From the NCBI GenBank assembly GCA_910579655.1, contig CAJTVE010000003.1, positions 21,472 to 85,471 on the forward strand: a stretch of DNA of 64,000 bases, given 5' to 3'. The notes under the pieces were generated by a model. The model was not told the origin of the DNA. It worked only from the letters and a program-made list of their open reading frames with translations, and did not search any database. This stretch comes from an uncultured Allobaculum sp. (GTDB lineage: Bacteria; Bacillota_I; Bacilli_A; Erysipelotrichales; Erysipelotrichaceae). Positions 53,393 through 62,222 of the stretch are shown here, in pieces. Numbering within the stretch: position 1 is the stretch's first letter; every line of letters starts with the position of its first letter. Made by a program: the position numbers and the translations under genes.

Positions 53393-54275
53393 TCTGCCAA
53401 AAGGATCAATCGTTGCTTTAATTACCCCATTCCATCCCGATGGAACGGTGAACTTCAAAAAACTGCGTGAGCTGATCAACTGGCACATCGAAAACGGAAC
53501 CGATGGCCTGCTGGTTTTAGGAACTACAGGTGAATCGTCCACGATGTCCCATGAAGAAGATGACGCTGTGGTTGCCTGCGCTCTGGCCACTGCTGATCAT
53601 CGCATTCCGATTATCGTTGGCGCTGGTTCCAACTGCACCCAGACACAGCTGGAAAAAGCCCTGAAATATCAGAACATGGGAGCGGATGGTCTGCTTCTGA
53701 TTTCCCCTTATTATAACAAAGCAAACAATGAAGGCATGATCCGCCACTTCACCACGGTTGCGGATGCCGTCAACATTCCAATCATTCTCTATAACATTCC
53801 AGGACGCACCGGATGCTCTATTTCCATCAACGCAATCGAACGTCTCAGCCAGCATCCAATGATTCAGGGCATCAAAGAAGCCAGCGGCAATCTGTCCTAT
53901 GCAACGGATGTCGCCCGCTTTTTAAACGATGACTTCGTGATGTATTCCGGAAATGATGACATCATCGTACCCATGATGTCTCTTGGCTCTTCAGGCGTTA
54001 TTTCCGTTCTGGCCAACATTCTCCCTCAGGAAACCCACCAGATTGCCAAATCCTGCCTGGATGGCGACTATCCAACGGCCAGAGCAACTCAGTTAGACTT
54101 GCTGGATATCATTCATAACCTGTTCATTGAGGTGAATCCCATTCCAGTTAAGGAAGCTATGAATATGATGGGTATGGAAGTTGGAAAATACCGGCTGCCG
54201 CTGTACGAAATGGCTTCGGAAAATCGCCGCAAACTGTTCGCTTCTCTCCAGGAAAAGGGGCTCGTTGAGGCATGA
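53385..54275 (+). CDS. dapA: 4-hydroxy-tetrahydrodipicolinate synthase
   Basis: It condenses pyruvate and aspartate semialdehyde. LVLGTTGESSTMSHEE, ISPYYNKANNEGMIRHF, LYNIPGRTGCSI and IQGIKEASGNL (Schiff-base Lys) are canonical. Length 296. The start at 53385 is chosen because AAGGAGAG precedes it and the overlap with dapF is small; an upstream TTG in frame would skip this site. Confidence 0.97.
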   Translation: MTNLPKGSIVALITPFHPDGTVNFKKLRELINWHIENGTDGLLVLGTTGESSTMSHEEDDAVVACALATADHRIPIIVGAGSNCTQTQLEKALKYQNMGADGLLLISPYYNKANNEGMIRHFTTVADAVNIPIILYNIPGRTGCSISINAIERLSQHPMIQGIKEASGNLSYATDVARFLNDDFVMYSGNDDIIVPMMSLGSSGVISVLANILPQETHQIAKSCLDGDYPTARATQLDLLDIIHNLFIEVNPIPVKEAMNMMGMEVGKYRLPLYEMASENRRKLFASLQEKGLVEA

Positions 54276-54982
54276 ATATCGTAATTGTCGGCAAAGGCCG
54301 CATGGGCCAGCTGTTAAAGACCACTGCCATTGAACACGGCCATACCGTTCTGGCTAACGTCGATGCCTTTGATCCAGCCGGGCTGCTCGATCAGATCGAC
54401 CAGGTGGATCTGGTTTTAGACTTCTCTCACCCGGACAATCTGGACTGGGTATCCAAAGCCATTGCAGGTAAAGAAATTGTGCTGGTCGAAGGAACCACTG
54501 GTTTTGGCGATGAGCAAAAAGCCCTGCTTAACGACCTGGCCAAAACCAACCCTGTTTTCTTTGCGGCCAACTATTCACTGGGCATCGCCCTGCTGACCAG
54601 TCTTGCTGCCAAAGCCAGTCAGCTTTTGAAAGACAAATGGGACATCGAAATTGTCGAAACCCATCATAATCAGAAAATCGATGCGCCAAGCGGCACGGCG
54701 CTTGCGCTTGTAGAAGCTATCGACCCAGACAACGAATTCAAGAAAGTCTATGGCCGAAGCGGCCGGACCGGTGTACGCGAAAAAGAAATCGGTATTCATG
54801 CCGTTCGCGGCGGCAATATTGCCGGCCGTCATGAAGTCAGCTTCTTTGGGCCGGATGAAGAACTTGTCTTGAGCCACAATGCCAACTCCCGCCAGATCTT
54901 TGTCAACGGAGCCATTGCGGCAGCCGAATTTATGGAAGGAAAACCCAACGGTCTGTACGACATGACCGATCTGGTCGGCTAG
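54272..54982 (+). CDS. dapB: 4-hydroxy-tetrahydrodipicolinate reductase
   Basis: It reduces the DapA product with NAD(P)H. MNIVIVGKGRMGQLLKT is the nucleotide-binding GxGxxG, and VETHHNQKIDAPSGTALALV the catalytic signature. At 236 residues it is shorter than E. coli DapB (273), as in some Firmicutes. It overlaps dapA (ATGA). A long inverted repeat (AAATGGATCTGA with TCAGATCCATTT, 54992-55035) follows in the gap before dapH; without a strong T-run it may attenuate or stabilise the transcript. Confidence 0.95.
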   Translation: MNIVIVGKGRMGQLLKTTAIEHGHTVLANVDAFDPAGLLDQIDQVDLVLDFSHPDNLDWVSKAIAGKEIVLVEGTTGFGDEQKALLNDLAKTNPVFFAANYSLGIALLTSLAAKASQLLKDKWDIEIVETHHNQKIDAPSGTALALVEAIDPDNEFKKVYGRSGRTGVREKEIGIHAVRGGNIAGRHEVSFFGPDEELVLSHNANSRQIFVNGAIAAAEFMEGKPNGLYDMTDLVG

Positions 54983-55137
54983 ACCATTCAAAAAATGGAT
55001 CTGATTTTTCTGATCTGGAAAAGTCAGATCCATTTCATTCGACTTTGAAAGATTCGATACTGATTGCTGAATACCAAAACATTTATACAAAGAACCTGTA
55101 AAAACATCTATAAAGCCACTATAAGGGAGGAATGCTC

Positions 55138-55821
55138 ATGGAAGCACAGGAAATCATTCAGTTTATTGCCGACGCAAAAAAGAAAACACCCGTTAAAGTC
55201 TATATCAATTGTGATCAGGACATCGACTTTCCGGGCTGTCAGAAATTTGGCTCCGTCGTGTTTGGCGACTGGAGCGTCATTGAACCCATTCTCAAAGAAA
55301 ACGAATCCATCATTAAAGACTATGTCGTTGAAAACCAGATGCGCAACTCGGCTGTGCCTTTACTGGATTTAAAAGGCATCAACGCCCGCATTGAACCCGG
55401 AGCCATTATTCGCGATCATGTCACCATTGGCAATAACGCCGTCATCATGATGGGAGCGATCATTAATATTGGTGCTGAAATTGGTGAGGGCACCATGATC
55501 GACATGGGGGCTGTTCTTGGCGGCCGGGCGATCGTCAAAAAGCATTGCCATATTGGTGCTGGAACCGTTCTGGCCGGCGTGATTGAACCTGCCAGCGCCA
55601 CCCCGGTGATTGTTGAAGACAATGTCATGATCGGCGCCAATGCGGTCGTCATTGAAGGCTGCCACATTGGTGAAAACGCAGTCGTTGCTGCCGGAGCCGT
55701 TGTCATTGACGATGTACCGGCCAATGCGGTCGTTGCCGGCTGCCCAGCTAAAGTCATCAAGATGAAAGATGCCAAAGCCAGCGCCAAAACCGAACTGGTG
55801 GATGCCCTGCGCACGATTTAG
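55138..55821 (+). CDS. dapH: Tetrahydrodipicolinate N-acetyltransferase
   Basis: A 227-residue left-handed beta-helix (hexapeptide repeat) acyltransferase of the acetyl branch of DAP synthesis, as in B. subtilis (YkuQ). Repeats such as [20 protein letters not shown] and the C-terminal CPAKVIKM are typical; the N-terminal DapH_N domain includes [17 protein letters not shown]. The start at 55138 has AGGGAGG at proper distance, whereas an ATG six bases earlier is too close. The matching aminotransferase and N-acetyl-DAP deacetylase are not in the window. Confidence 0.94.
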   Translation: MEAQEIIQFIADAKKKTPVKVYINCDQDIDFPGCQKFGSVVFGDWSVIEPILKENESIIKDYVVENQMRNSAVPLLDLKGINARIEPGAIIRDHVTIGNNAVIMMGAIINIGAEIGEGTMIDMGAVLGGRAIVKKHCHIGAGTVLAGVIEPASATPVIVEDNVMIGANAVVIEGCHIGENAVVAAGAVVIDDVPANAVVAGCPAKVIKMKDAKASAKTELVDALRTI

Positions 55822-55872
55822 TCCAGCTCAGTCCCTATTTTTCGCTTACGATCCATCTTAAACCACAAACAA

Positions 55873-55924
55873 AACGCGTCTGATCGAACGGTTTTTCAAG
55901 CCATCGATCAGACGCGTTCTTTTC
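55873..55924 (+). terminator. Terminator of the lysine operon
   Basis: AACGCGTCTGATCGA pairs perfectly with TCGATCAGACGCGTT (15 bp) over a 16-base loop, then CTTTTCG. Strong stem with a short T-run. Confidence 0.8.
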
Positions 55925-56016
55925 GATTTGTTATGATGGTTCTTCAAAACCGGTCCTTCTGTTCAGAGCTAGCTGGCTGTACGACTTATATGTTTACGCA
56001 ACTCCTTATTGCTCAT

Positions 56017-56727
56017 TTAGTCTTCGACAATCATAAAACGCTCTGAGAAATATGGAGTATCCATGACTCTGAGCATCTGCCACATCCCTAGACTTAGATC
56101 CTTCTGTTCGAGTTCCTGCCGGCTGATCCAATAGGCGCTCGTATTTTTCAGACTTCCTGAAAAATGATCTGCCCGATACAGCAGATAAACATGATGAACT
56201 CCTTCTTGCTGCCAGTGAAAGATCCCCTGCATAGCCGGATTTTTGATGAGAATTCCAGTCTGCTCAAAAACATTTCGAACCACTGCATCAAAAAAGGATT
56301 CGTGCGGTTCAACATCTCCACCAGGAAAGGTGATCACCGGACGTTTTCTTCTTATCTTCTCTACCACCAGAACTTTATCATTATGGCAGACCAGACACAT
56401 CGTAACCATTGCGGTCTGCTGGTGAAGATGGGCATTGAAAATTTCCGATTTGCGAACAGAACGGCAGATGGATTCACGTTTTTTGCTGTAGCGTATGGCA
56501 ATTTCATCATAGGGAATCCAGATCTCTGCGGCTTCAATCCGGGCATATACGTTGTCTACAATCGTAAATTCATCCGAGTCTGTGGGAAACGCACCGGTCT
56601 TTTCATAAAACATTTCTGTCTCTTCAACCATCCAATGCGCAATCTTCTCTTTCTGCTTATTTTTAAGGTTGTTATAGGTTTTGTTCAGCTGAAGAAGCTT
56701 TCCATTCACCCGGGCATGTTTACTCAT
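56017..56727 (-). CDS. Nudix-fold protein with degenerate Nudix box
   Basis: A 236-residue protein. The N-terminal 105 residues (YNNLKNKQKEKIAHWMVEET and KRESICRSVRKSEIF) form a helical domain I do not recognise. The C-terminal half is Nudix-like, but the box reads GGDVEPHESFFDAVVRNVFE then QTGI, so the RE glutamate is Asn and the EE second glutamate is Gln; only one catalytic Glu remains. Hydrolase activity is doubtful, and it may bind nucleotides as a sensor. The start at 56727 is preferred because GGAG lies 11 bases upstream. Confidence 0.75.
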   Translation of the reverse strand: MSKHARVNGKLLQLNKTYNNLKNKQKEKIAHWMVEETEMFYEKTGAFPTDSDEFTIVDNVYARIEAAEIWIPYDEIAIRYSKKRESICRSVRKSEIFNAHLHQQTAMVTMCLVCHNDKVLVVEKIRRKRPVITFPGGDVEPHESFFDAVVRNVFEQTGILIKNPAMQGIFHWQQEGVHHVYLLYRADHFSGSLKNTSAYWISRQELEQKDLSLGMWQMLRVMDTPYFSERFMIVED

Positions 56728-56984
56728 CTCTTTTTCATCTCCATTCATTGCATTGGTCTTTGAAAGCTGCTTTACTCATTTCCAGCTCAGGATGTGTATC
56801 GGTGCAAGGCCGTTTTCCGATCATAAAATAAACCTTATAGAGTTTATATCTTATATCTTTTATATGAGGAAATTCTTTCACTATTTTACCCGTCGTTTTG
56901 CATTCTGGTCACTATTGCTGTCTATCGGCTACAAAGTGAATATCTGGAGATGAAATCAGGCAGTCCGCTCTTTTTTTCAAAGAA
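56728..56984. other. Intergenic region, no gene seen
   Basis: About 255 AT-rich bases between the degenerate Nudix gene and the lipoprotein terminator. A short rightward frame (MRKFFHYFTRRFAFW...) has no ribosome binding site. Confidence 0.3.
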
Positions 56985-57031
56985 TAAAAAAGCAGAAGAA
57001 TCCGAAACTTCAACAACCAGATTCTTCTGCT
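56985..57031 (-). terminator. Terminator of the lipoprotein gene
   Basis: On the minus strand AGCAGAAGAATC pairs perfectly with GATTCTTCTGCT over a 17-base loop, followed by six T, about 125 bases after the stop codon. Confidence 0.85.
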
Positions 57032-57154
57032 GAGATTGAAATCAATTGAAAACACAGACAGGTTATTGAGCAAGGCAGTCCTTCACCTGAGCAAGAATGG
57101 TCCAAAGGCAGATTCTCCTGGCTTCTTGTAGCTTCTTCTGGCTTCTCAGACTTT

Positions 57155-57748
57155 TCAGTCTGCATTTTCAGTCTTAAAGCCAAGGCTCTTCATGGCATCC
57201 AGAACGGATGGTTCAGCTCCTTCCAGGATATCCTGCAGAATATAGACGTCCATAGATTCTTTATCTACACCAATCAGTGCATAAACATTGTTGACATCAT
57301 TGATCAGAACAGTCAGATCGGTGGTATCGGTGCTATAGGCATTGACCAGCTGATAAGAATCGTTTTCCAGTTCACTGATGGCCTGGGCATAGGATTTCTG
57401 TGCATCTTCAGCTGTTTCCAATTTTTCTGCCCGGACATCAAAGGTACCTTCGTCCCCTTGCGCAACCAGTGTCATGGCAGCGTCTTTATAATTTTCGTCT
57501 TTGAGAACAAAATTCTGGTCCTGTAATGCAGTCTTGATCGGTTCAAAATTAAACAGTGGAACAACTTGATCTTCAGTGGTATCCGTTTCGGTTCCTTTTA
57601 CTGTCGATTCATCGCTTTCAGAAACAACAGACACCGCAGCAGAAGAATCATTTCCGGCAGAGTTTGCAGAAGAATCAGAGCTTGAAGAGCATCCTGCAGC
57701 TGCTAAAGCAAAACTGAGCAGGATAGCAGATAAGAATGTTTTTTTCAT
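57155..57748 (-). CDS. Lipoprotein of unknown function (197 aa)
   Basis: MKKTFLSAILLSFALAAAGC is a type II signal peptide with lipobox AAAGC. A Ser/Thr/Asp-rich linker (residues 20-65) leads to a folded domain of about 130 residues (NFEPIKTALQDQNFVLKDEN to MKSLGFKTENAD). The domain has no catalytic motif I recognise and may be a DUF4358-like or envelope-binding module. GGGGAGG precedes the ATG. Monocistronic. Confidence 0.85.
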   Translation of the reverse strand: MKKTFLSAILLSFALAAAGCSSSSDSSANSAGNDSSAAVSVVSESDESTVKGTETDTTEDQVVPLFNFEPIKTALQDQNFVLKDENYKDAAMTLVAQGDEGTFDVRAEKLETAEDAQKSYAQAISELENDSYQLVNAYSTDTTDLTVLINDVNNVYALIGVDKESMDVYILQDILEGAEPSVLDAMKSLGFKTENAD

Positions 57749-58131
57749 AAGAACCTCCCCTATGGTCTGACCTTATTTAAAGCCAGAAAACAAATTCGTC
57801 AGTCCCATCTGCCCGGAATCTTCCTCATCCTTTCCCGGTTGATCCTTTCCTGGGTGGATCTATAAGGATCAATACGGATGATTTCTTTGATTTGCAAAAC
57901 AGCCAGAGTCCTGTTTTTAGTCGACTCGTTTCCAGTCTGATCCCTTTTGCAGACCAGCCAATCTATTCTTACAGAAGCCTGGCCTCGCCCATGCCAACCA
58001 GGCGTTTTCACACATTTTTCCAATCCCTGCTGATTTTTTCACTTTCTTGATAGCCTGTGATGGTTTTTATTCTTTGTTTCTTTTTGTTTCCGACTACAAT
58101 AGAAACAAGTAAGAATAAGGAGGAACGATTC
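57749..58131. other. Intergenic region upstream of pfkA
   Basis: Holds an inverted repeat TTGATCCTT/AAGGATCAA (57839-57847 and 57864-57872) and a -10-like TACAAT (58095-58100) that should serve pfkA. No gene was seen. Confidence 0.35.
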
Positions 58132-59214
58132 ATGTTACGAATCGGAATGTTGACCAGCGGCGGTGACTGCCAGGCTTTAAATGCGACAATGCGTGCAATC
58201 TATCTGTCCGCAATGAACAACGCCAAAGAACCAACCGAATTTTACGGCTTTCAGGATGGCTATAAAGGACTGATGTATTCCCGCTACACCATGCTCCATC
58301 GCAGTGACTTTGAAGATATTCTCACCCGCGGCGGAACGATTCTGGGAACCAGCCGTGTGCCATTTAAAGAAATCGATAAACCAGATCAGTATGGCAATAA
58401 CAAAGTCGAACTGATGAAGAAGACTTACCATGAACTTGGTCTGGACTGCTTATTTGTTTTAGGGGGCAACGGCTCCATTAAAACCGCAAACCGTCTGAGT
58501 CAGGAAGGCCTGAATGTCATTTCCATGCCAAAAACAATCGATAATGACCTCTGGGGCACTGATATGACTTTCGGATTCCAGTCCGCTGTTGATATTGCCA
58601 CCCGTGCAATTGATGAAATTCATACTACTGCATCCAGCCATGGTCGTGTTTTCATTGTTGAAATCATGGGCCACAAAACGGGCTGGCTGCCATTAAATGC
58701 CGGTATTGCCGGCGGTGCAGATATTATTCTGCTGCCAGAAATCCCCTACAAGCTCGAATCCATTATTAAAACCGTTCAGCGCAAAAAGACCAACAACCGC
58801 GGCAGCTTCATGATCCTTGCTGTTGCCGAAGGGGCAATCTCACAAGAAGACAAAAAACTCTCCAAGAAGGAATATCAGAAGAAACTGCAAAACTACATCT
58901 ACCCTTCTGTTTCCTATAAACTGGCCGCTGAAATCGAAGAAGCAACTGGTAAAGAAGTGCGCGTAACCATTCCTGGCCACACCCAGCGTGGTGGGATGCC
59001 AGACGCGTATGACCGTGTTTTCGCTTCCCGCCTGGGTGCGGAAGGCGGTCGGATGGCCTGTGAGGGTGAATATGGATTCATGGTCGCCTACAAAAACCGT
59101 GAAATCGTCAAAGTGCCATTATCTGAAGCAGCCGGCAAACTGAAACTCGTCGATCCTAATTCAAACATCGTCAAAGAAGCCCGCATGCTTGGCATCAGCT
59201 TTGGTGATGAATAA
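58132..59214 (+). CDS. pfkA: 6-phosphofructokinase, GGxGS/PKTIDND type
   Basis: It phosphorylates fructose 6-phosphate. MLRIGMLTSGGDCQALNATM is the N-terminal signature; LGGNGSIKTA and MPKTIDNDLWGT define the phosphate-donor site. Gly in GGNGS (position 104 in E. coli numbering) favours ATP over PPi, while Lys in PKTIDND (position 124) is typical of the group III family that also has PPi-dependent members. The GGDGS Asp is Asn here, which is unusual. Length 360. AAGGAGG precedes the ATG. Confidence 0.9.
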   Translation: MLRIGMLTSGGDCQALNATMRAIYLSAMNNAKEPTEFYGFQDGYKGLMYSRYTMLHRSDFEDILTRGGTILGTSRVPFKEIDKPDQYGNNKVELMKKTYHELGLDCLFVLGGNGSIKTANRLSQEGLNVISMPKTIDNDLWGTDMTFGFQSAVDIATRAIDEIHTTASSHGRVFIVEIMGHKTGWLPLNAGIAGGADIILLPEIPYKLESIIKTVQRKKTNNRGSFMILAVAEGAISQEDKKLSKKEYQKKLQNYIYPSVSYKLAAEIEEATGKEVRVTIPGHTQRGGMPDAYDRVFASRLGAEGGRMACEGEYGFMVAYKNREIVKVPLSEAAGKLKLVDPNSNIVKEARMLGISFGDE

Positions 59215-59339
59215 TCATTGATCCCCATAAGTGAATTGATTAAACTGAATTCCATCCTCTCTCGTTCTCTATCCAATTGAGCGGGCTTGGCGGGCTGATT
59301 TCCGTTTTGATCAGGTACACTAAATAAAGAGGTATTGAT

Positions 59340-59684
59340 ATGAGCAAATTTTCCTATCTTGAAAATGAAATCAAAAACATGAATTACGATGCCAGAAATG
59401 AACTGCTTTCCCGCCTGCTGGCTGCTGAAAGCAGTCGCCTGGCTGATAAGAAGGTCCCATTCAACTACGATCATCGCGAAGTTGTTCGTGAAGAACGTGA
59501 AGAAGGTGCGGTTAGTGCCATTGCCTGCGCTGCTTTAGCAGCTGGAACAATCGGCCTGATCATTCTTTTGATCCGCAAGATCCAGAAAGAAGCTGATAAA
59601 GCTGCTGCTAAAGAAAAAGCCAGACTGGAAGAAGAGCGTAAGGCAATGATCCAGAAACTATCCCGGATCAAAGGCAGAGCTTAA
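59340..59684 (+). CDS. Small single-helix membrane protein (114 aa)
   Basis: An N-terminal polar part (MSKFSYLENEIKNMNYDARN), one membrane helix (AVSAIACAALAAGTIGLIIL, about residues 57-77) and a long basic/acidic coiled-coil tail (KIQKEADKAAAKEKARLEEE). GAGGT precedes the ATG. It follows pfkA and ends at a strong terminator. No family recognised; it could tether something to the membrane. Confidence 0.75.
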   Translation: MSKFSYLENEIKNMNYDARNELLSRLLAAESSRLADKKVPFNYDHREVVREEREEGAVSAIACAALAAGTIGLIILLIRKIQKEADKAAAKEKARLEEERKAMIQKLSRIKGRA

Positions 59685-59710
59685 TTCCCATTTTCAATCG
59701 TGATATTCAG

Positions 59711-59750
59711 AAAAAGCGCAGATCCTGAAATCCTGGATCTGCGCTTTTTT
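59711..59750. terminator. Bidirectional terminator
   Basis: AAAAAGCGCAGATCC pairs with GGATCTGCGCTTTTTT over a 9-base loop. It serves the rightward membrane protein gene and the convergent folA. Confidence 0.9.
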
Positions 59751-59801
59751 ACACAAAAAGGATGAGAAGATAGAAGATGAGAAAGTCAGCCAGACTCAGT
59801 C

Positions 59802-60323
59802 TTATTCATTTTCAGCCTGGTTCCCGACTTGGCCATCAGGTTTTCGGCGATAGCGAATATGGCGATAGATATAGCCGTTTTCTTCAACCGTATCCAAAAG
59901 GGTCTGATCGTATTGGCTGGCATCAAATGTTGGAAACCAGGTATCAGCGTCAAAATCTGAGTCAATTTCAGTCAGAATCAATTCATCGGCATACGGTAAA
60001 AACTGTCGGTAGATGCTTCCCCCGCCAATGACATAGATGGTCTGATCACTGTCTTTCCAGGCCTGCAAGAAAGAGTCCAAATTCGGATAAGTCTGCACAT
60101 GCTCCATGGCAGGAAGTTTGGAAGAAGTAATGACCAGATGCTCCCGGCCTGGTAAAAGTCCTGGCAGGCTTTCAAAGGTCTTGCGGCCCATGACCATGGG
60201 ATGATGGGCAGTTGTCTGTCTGAAAAACTTCAGATCACTGGAAAGTGATCTTTTCCACGGCATATCGCCATTGAATCCCAGCTGATTATGAGCCCCGATG
60301 GCGGCAATCATGACAAGTTTCAT
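59802..60323 (-). CDS. folA: Dihydrofolate reductase
   Basis: A 173-residue enzyme that regenerates tetrahydrofolate after thymidylate synthesis. MKLVMIAAIGAHNQLGFNGD, MPWKRSLSSDLKFFR and MGRKTFESL, then IYVIGGGSIYRQFL, are canonical. It lies 102 bases downstream of thyA on the same strand; a perfect 11-bp stem-loop sits in the gap. AAAGGAG precedes the ATG by about 13 bases. Confidence 0.96.
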   Translation of the reverse strand: MKLVMIAAIGAHNQLGFNGDMPWKRSLSSDLKFFRQTTAHHPMVMGRKTFESLPGLLPGREHLVITSSKLPAMEHVQTYPNLDSFLQAWKDSDQTIYVIGGGSIYRQFLPYADELILTEIDSDFDADTWFPTFDASQYDQTLLDTVEENGYIYRHIRYRRKPDGQVGNQAENE

Positions 60324-60351
60324 AATAACTAATAACTCCTTTCATACAAAT

Positions 60352-60381
60352 CAGGCAGGCTGAATCCATACAGCCTGCCTG
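60352..60381 (-). repeat. Stem-loop between thyA and folA
   Basis: CAGGCAGGCTG and CAGCCTGCCTG form a perfect 11-bp stem with an 8-base loop and no T-run on the minus strand. It may be an attenuator or stabiliser that sets the thyA:folA ratio. Confidence 0.6.
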
Positions 60382-60425
60382 ATCGAGTGCAGATTCGTTA
60401 TTTTATATCTGTTACTGGATCTTTA

Positions 60426-61298
60426 TTACTGTGTAATCGGAAAACTGATTTTTCCCATATGTTGGTAATCTTCCAGCTTAATATCGTTCAGTTTGCTGGA
60501 AGAATCGAAATCGTAGAAATTTTTGATTTCCGGATTCAGCCAGAGTTTTGGGGCAGGCAGTGAACCTTTGGTATGCCAGCGCCCCAGCTGCTCTTTGATG
60601 CCATCAATCTGGTTGACGTAAATATGCGCATCTTTGATCGACCAGTCCAGAATGCCAGGCTCAAGACCAGTCACCTGAGCGATCATGCAGAGCAGAACTG
60701 CATACTGGGTGACATTAAATGGAAGACCTAAAGGCACATCACAGGAGCGCTGATGCACGAGCAAGTTCAGTTTTCCATCTGTTACATCCCATTCGCTGCT
60801 CCATACGCAGCTTGGCAATACAGCCGTTTCCATTTCTGCTTCCTGCCATAAAGAAAGCACACGCCGGCGGTCTTCAGGGGTTTGCTGGATTGACTGAATC
60901 AATTTGTCGATCAGATTGTACTTGCGAACAACATAGCCATAAGCCGTCCCAATGGTATGCGCCATCGCCGGATCAAAATGGCGGAGCACTTTTCCGGTTT
61001 GGATCTCTTTCCAGTCGCCGTTGTCATCCAGTTCCCATTCATCCCAGATATGAACATTTCTTTCCTGCAGCCAGCGCACATCATTGCTTTGTGCCTGATA
61101 GATCCATAACATTTCCAGAACTGCCTGCCGGATAAACAGCTGCTTGGTGGTCAGAATTGGAAATTCCTTGCCGACATCCAGGGTGAAATGCGCAAAGGGC
61201 AGTTTGATGGTATCGACCCCGGTGCGATTGGACACACGGGTGCCCTCATTCAAAATTTTTTCGCACAGAGAGCAATAGAGATCATCCCACTTAGCCAT
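60426..61298 (-). CDS. thyA: Thymidylate synthase (ThyA), variant active-site motif
   Basis: A 290-residue enzyme that makes dTMP from dUMP with methylene-THF. The catalytic Cys lies in VLPSCVWSSEWDV where most ThyA proteins read PCH; the His is Val here. Other signatures are LTTKQLFIRQAVLEMLW, VHQRSCDVPLGLPFNVTQYA and DAHIYVNQ. A start in TAATG overlaps the stop of the HAD gene, implying coupling. It precedes folA, the natural partner. Confidence 0.93.
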   Translation of the reverse strand: MAKWDDLYCSLCEKILNEGTRVSNRTGVDTIKLPFAHFTLDVGKEFPILTTKQLFIRQAVLEMLWIYQAQSNDVRWLQERNVHIWDEWELDDNGDWKEIQTGKVLRHFDPAMAHTIGTAYGYVVRKYNLIDKLIQSIQQTPEDRRRVLSLWQEAEMETAVLPSCVWSSEWDVTDGKLNLLVHQRSCDVPLGLPFNVTQYAVLLCMIAQVTGLEPGILDWSIKDAHIYVNQIDGIKEQLGRWHTKGSLPAPKLWLNPEIKNFYDFDSSSKLNDIKLEDYQHMGKISFPITQ

Positions 61299-62143
61299 TA
61301 AGCATTCTTCTCGATTCTATCGGGATGGGCAGGAAGAATGACTTCATCGATATAGTGAGCCAGTGCATCTTCATCATTGGTATAGTCACTGACAACATCA
61401 GAAATAGCTTTCACAGAAGGAAGTGCGTTTTTCATTGCTACACCGGTTCCAGAAATCATTAACATTTCCATGTCGTTGGCTTCATCACCAAACGCAACGA
61501 TATTGTCCAGATTCAGGCCAAAATGGTCGCAGATTTTCTGGATTCCAAAGCCCTTATTAATATCCGGATCGACAAATTCAAACAGAACATCACTGGTCGT
61601 CATGCCTTTGATGCCTGGCAGATCGATTGTTCTGGCGATTTCAATAACTTTTGGCTGGTCTTCAGGTTTTGAACGAATGATCAGCTTGTTAACGTTGCGA
61701 TCGGACAGAAATTCTTTGAGGTCAACAATAATTTCTTCTTCGCCATACAGAGCGGCACTGGCCAGAGTTTCTGGAGTTGAATACTCAACGTAGCGCTTGT
61801 TGCCGACCATCACTTCAAAGTGCAGGTCTGGCATATCACGATATTTTTCAATCACCTGCCAGATCAGATGGCCAGGCAGAACGGAATACGTTTCTTTTTC
61901 TTTACGACGGGTATCATACAGAACACCGCCATTCATGCCGATTAAAAAACTGATGGAATCTTCCAGACCCCATCCTTTACAAAGGATCAGGCCGCTTTCA
62001 ACCGGACGGCCGGAGACAACGCCAAACAGAATGCCATGTTCTTTCAAGCGGCGAATGGCTTCTTTGTTTTTTTCTGAGACTTTCTTTTCACTGTTTAATA
62101 ATGTGCCATCTAAATCGGTGGCGACAAGTGTTACAGGTTTCAT
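61298..62143 (-). CDS. Cof-type HAD-IIB hydrolase
   Basis: A 281-residue phosphatase. Motif I is VATDLDGTLLNSEKKVSEKN (nucleophile Asp), motif II the SGRP region, and motif IV FGDEANDMEML. The substrate is usually a sugar phosphate or cofactor phosphate and is not evident. GAAGGAAGG precedes the ATG. It overlaps thyA by one base. Confidence 0.92.
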   Translation of the reverse strand: MKPVTLVATDLDGTLLNSEKKVSEKNKEAIRRLKEHGILFGVVSGRPVESGLILCKGWGLEDSISFLIGMNGGVLYDTRRKEKETYSVLPGHLIWQVIEKYRDMPDLHFEVMVGNKRYVEYSTPETLASAALYGEEEIIVDLKEFLSDRNVNKLIIRSKPEDQPKVIEIARTIDLPGIKGMTTSDVLFEFVDPDINKGFGIQKICDHFGLNLDNIVAFGDEANDMEMLMISGTGVAMKNALPSVKAISDVVSDYTNDEDALAHYIDEVILPAHPDRIEKNA

Positions 62144-62222
62144 AGATCTGCGCCTTCCTTCTTTATATTTTTCGATCTTGGTTCAGTTTTTATGCGGTCT
62201 GTTCTGGCCCAATTTTTTTGAG

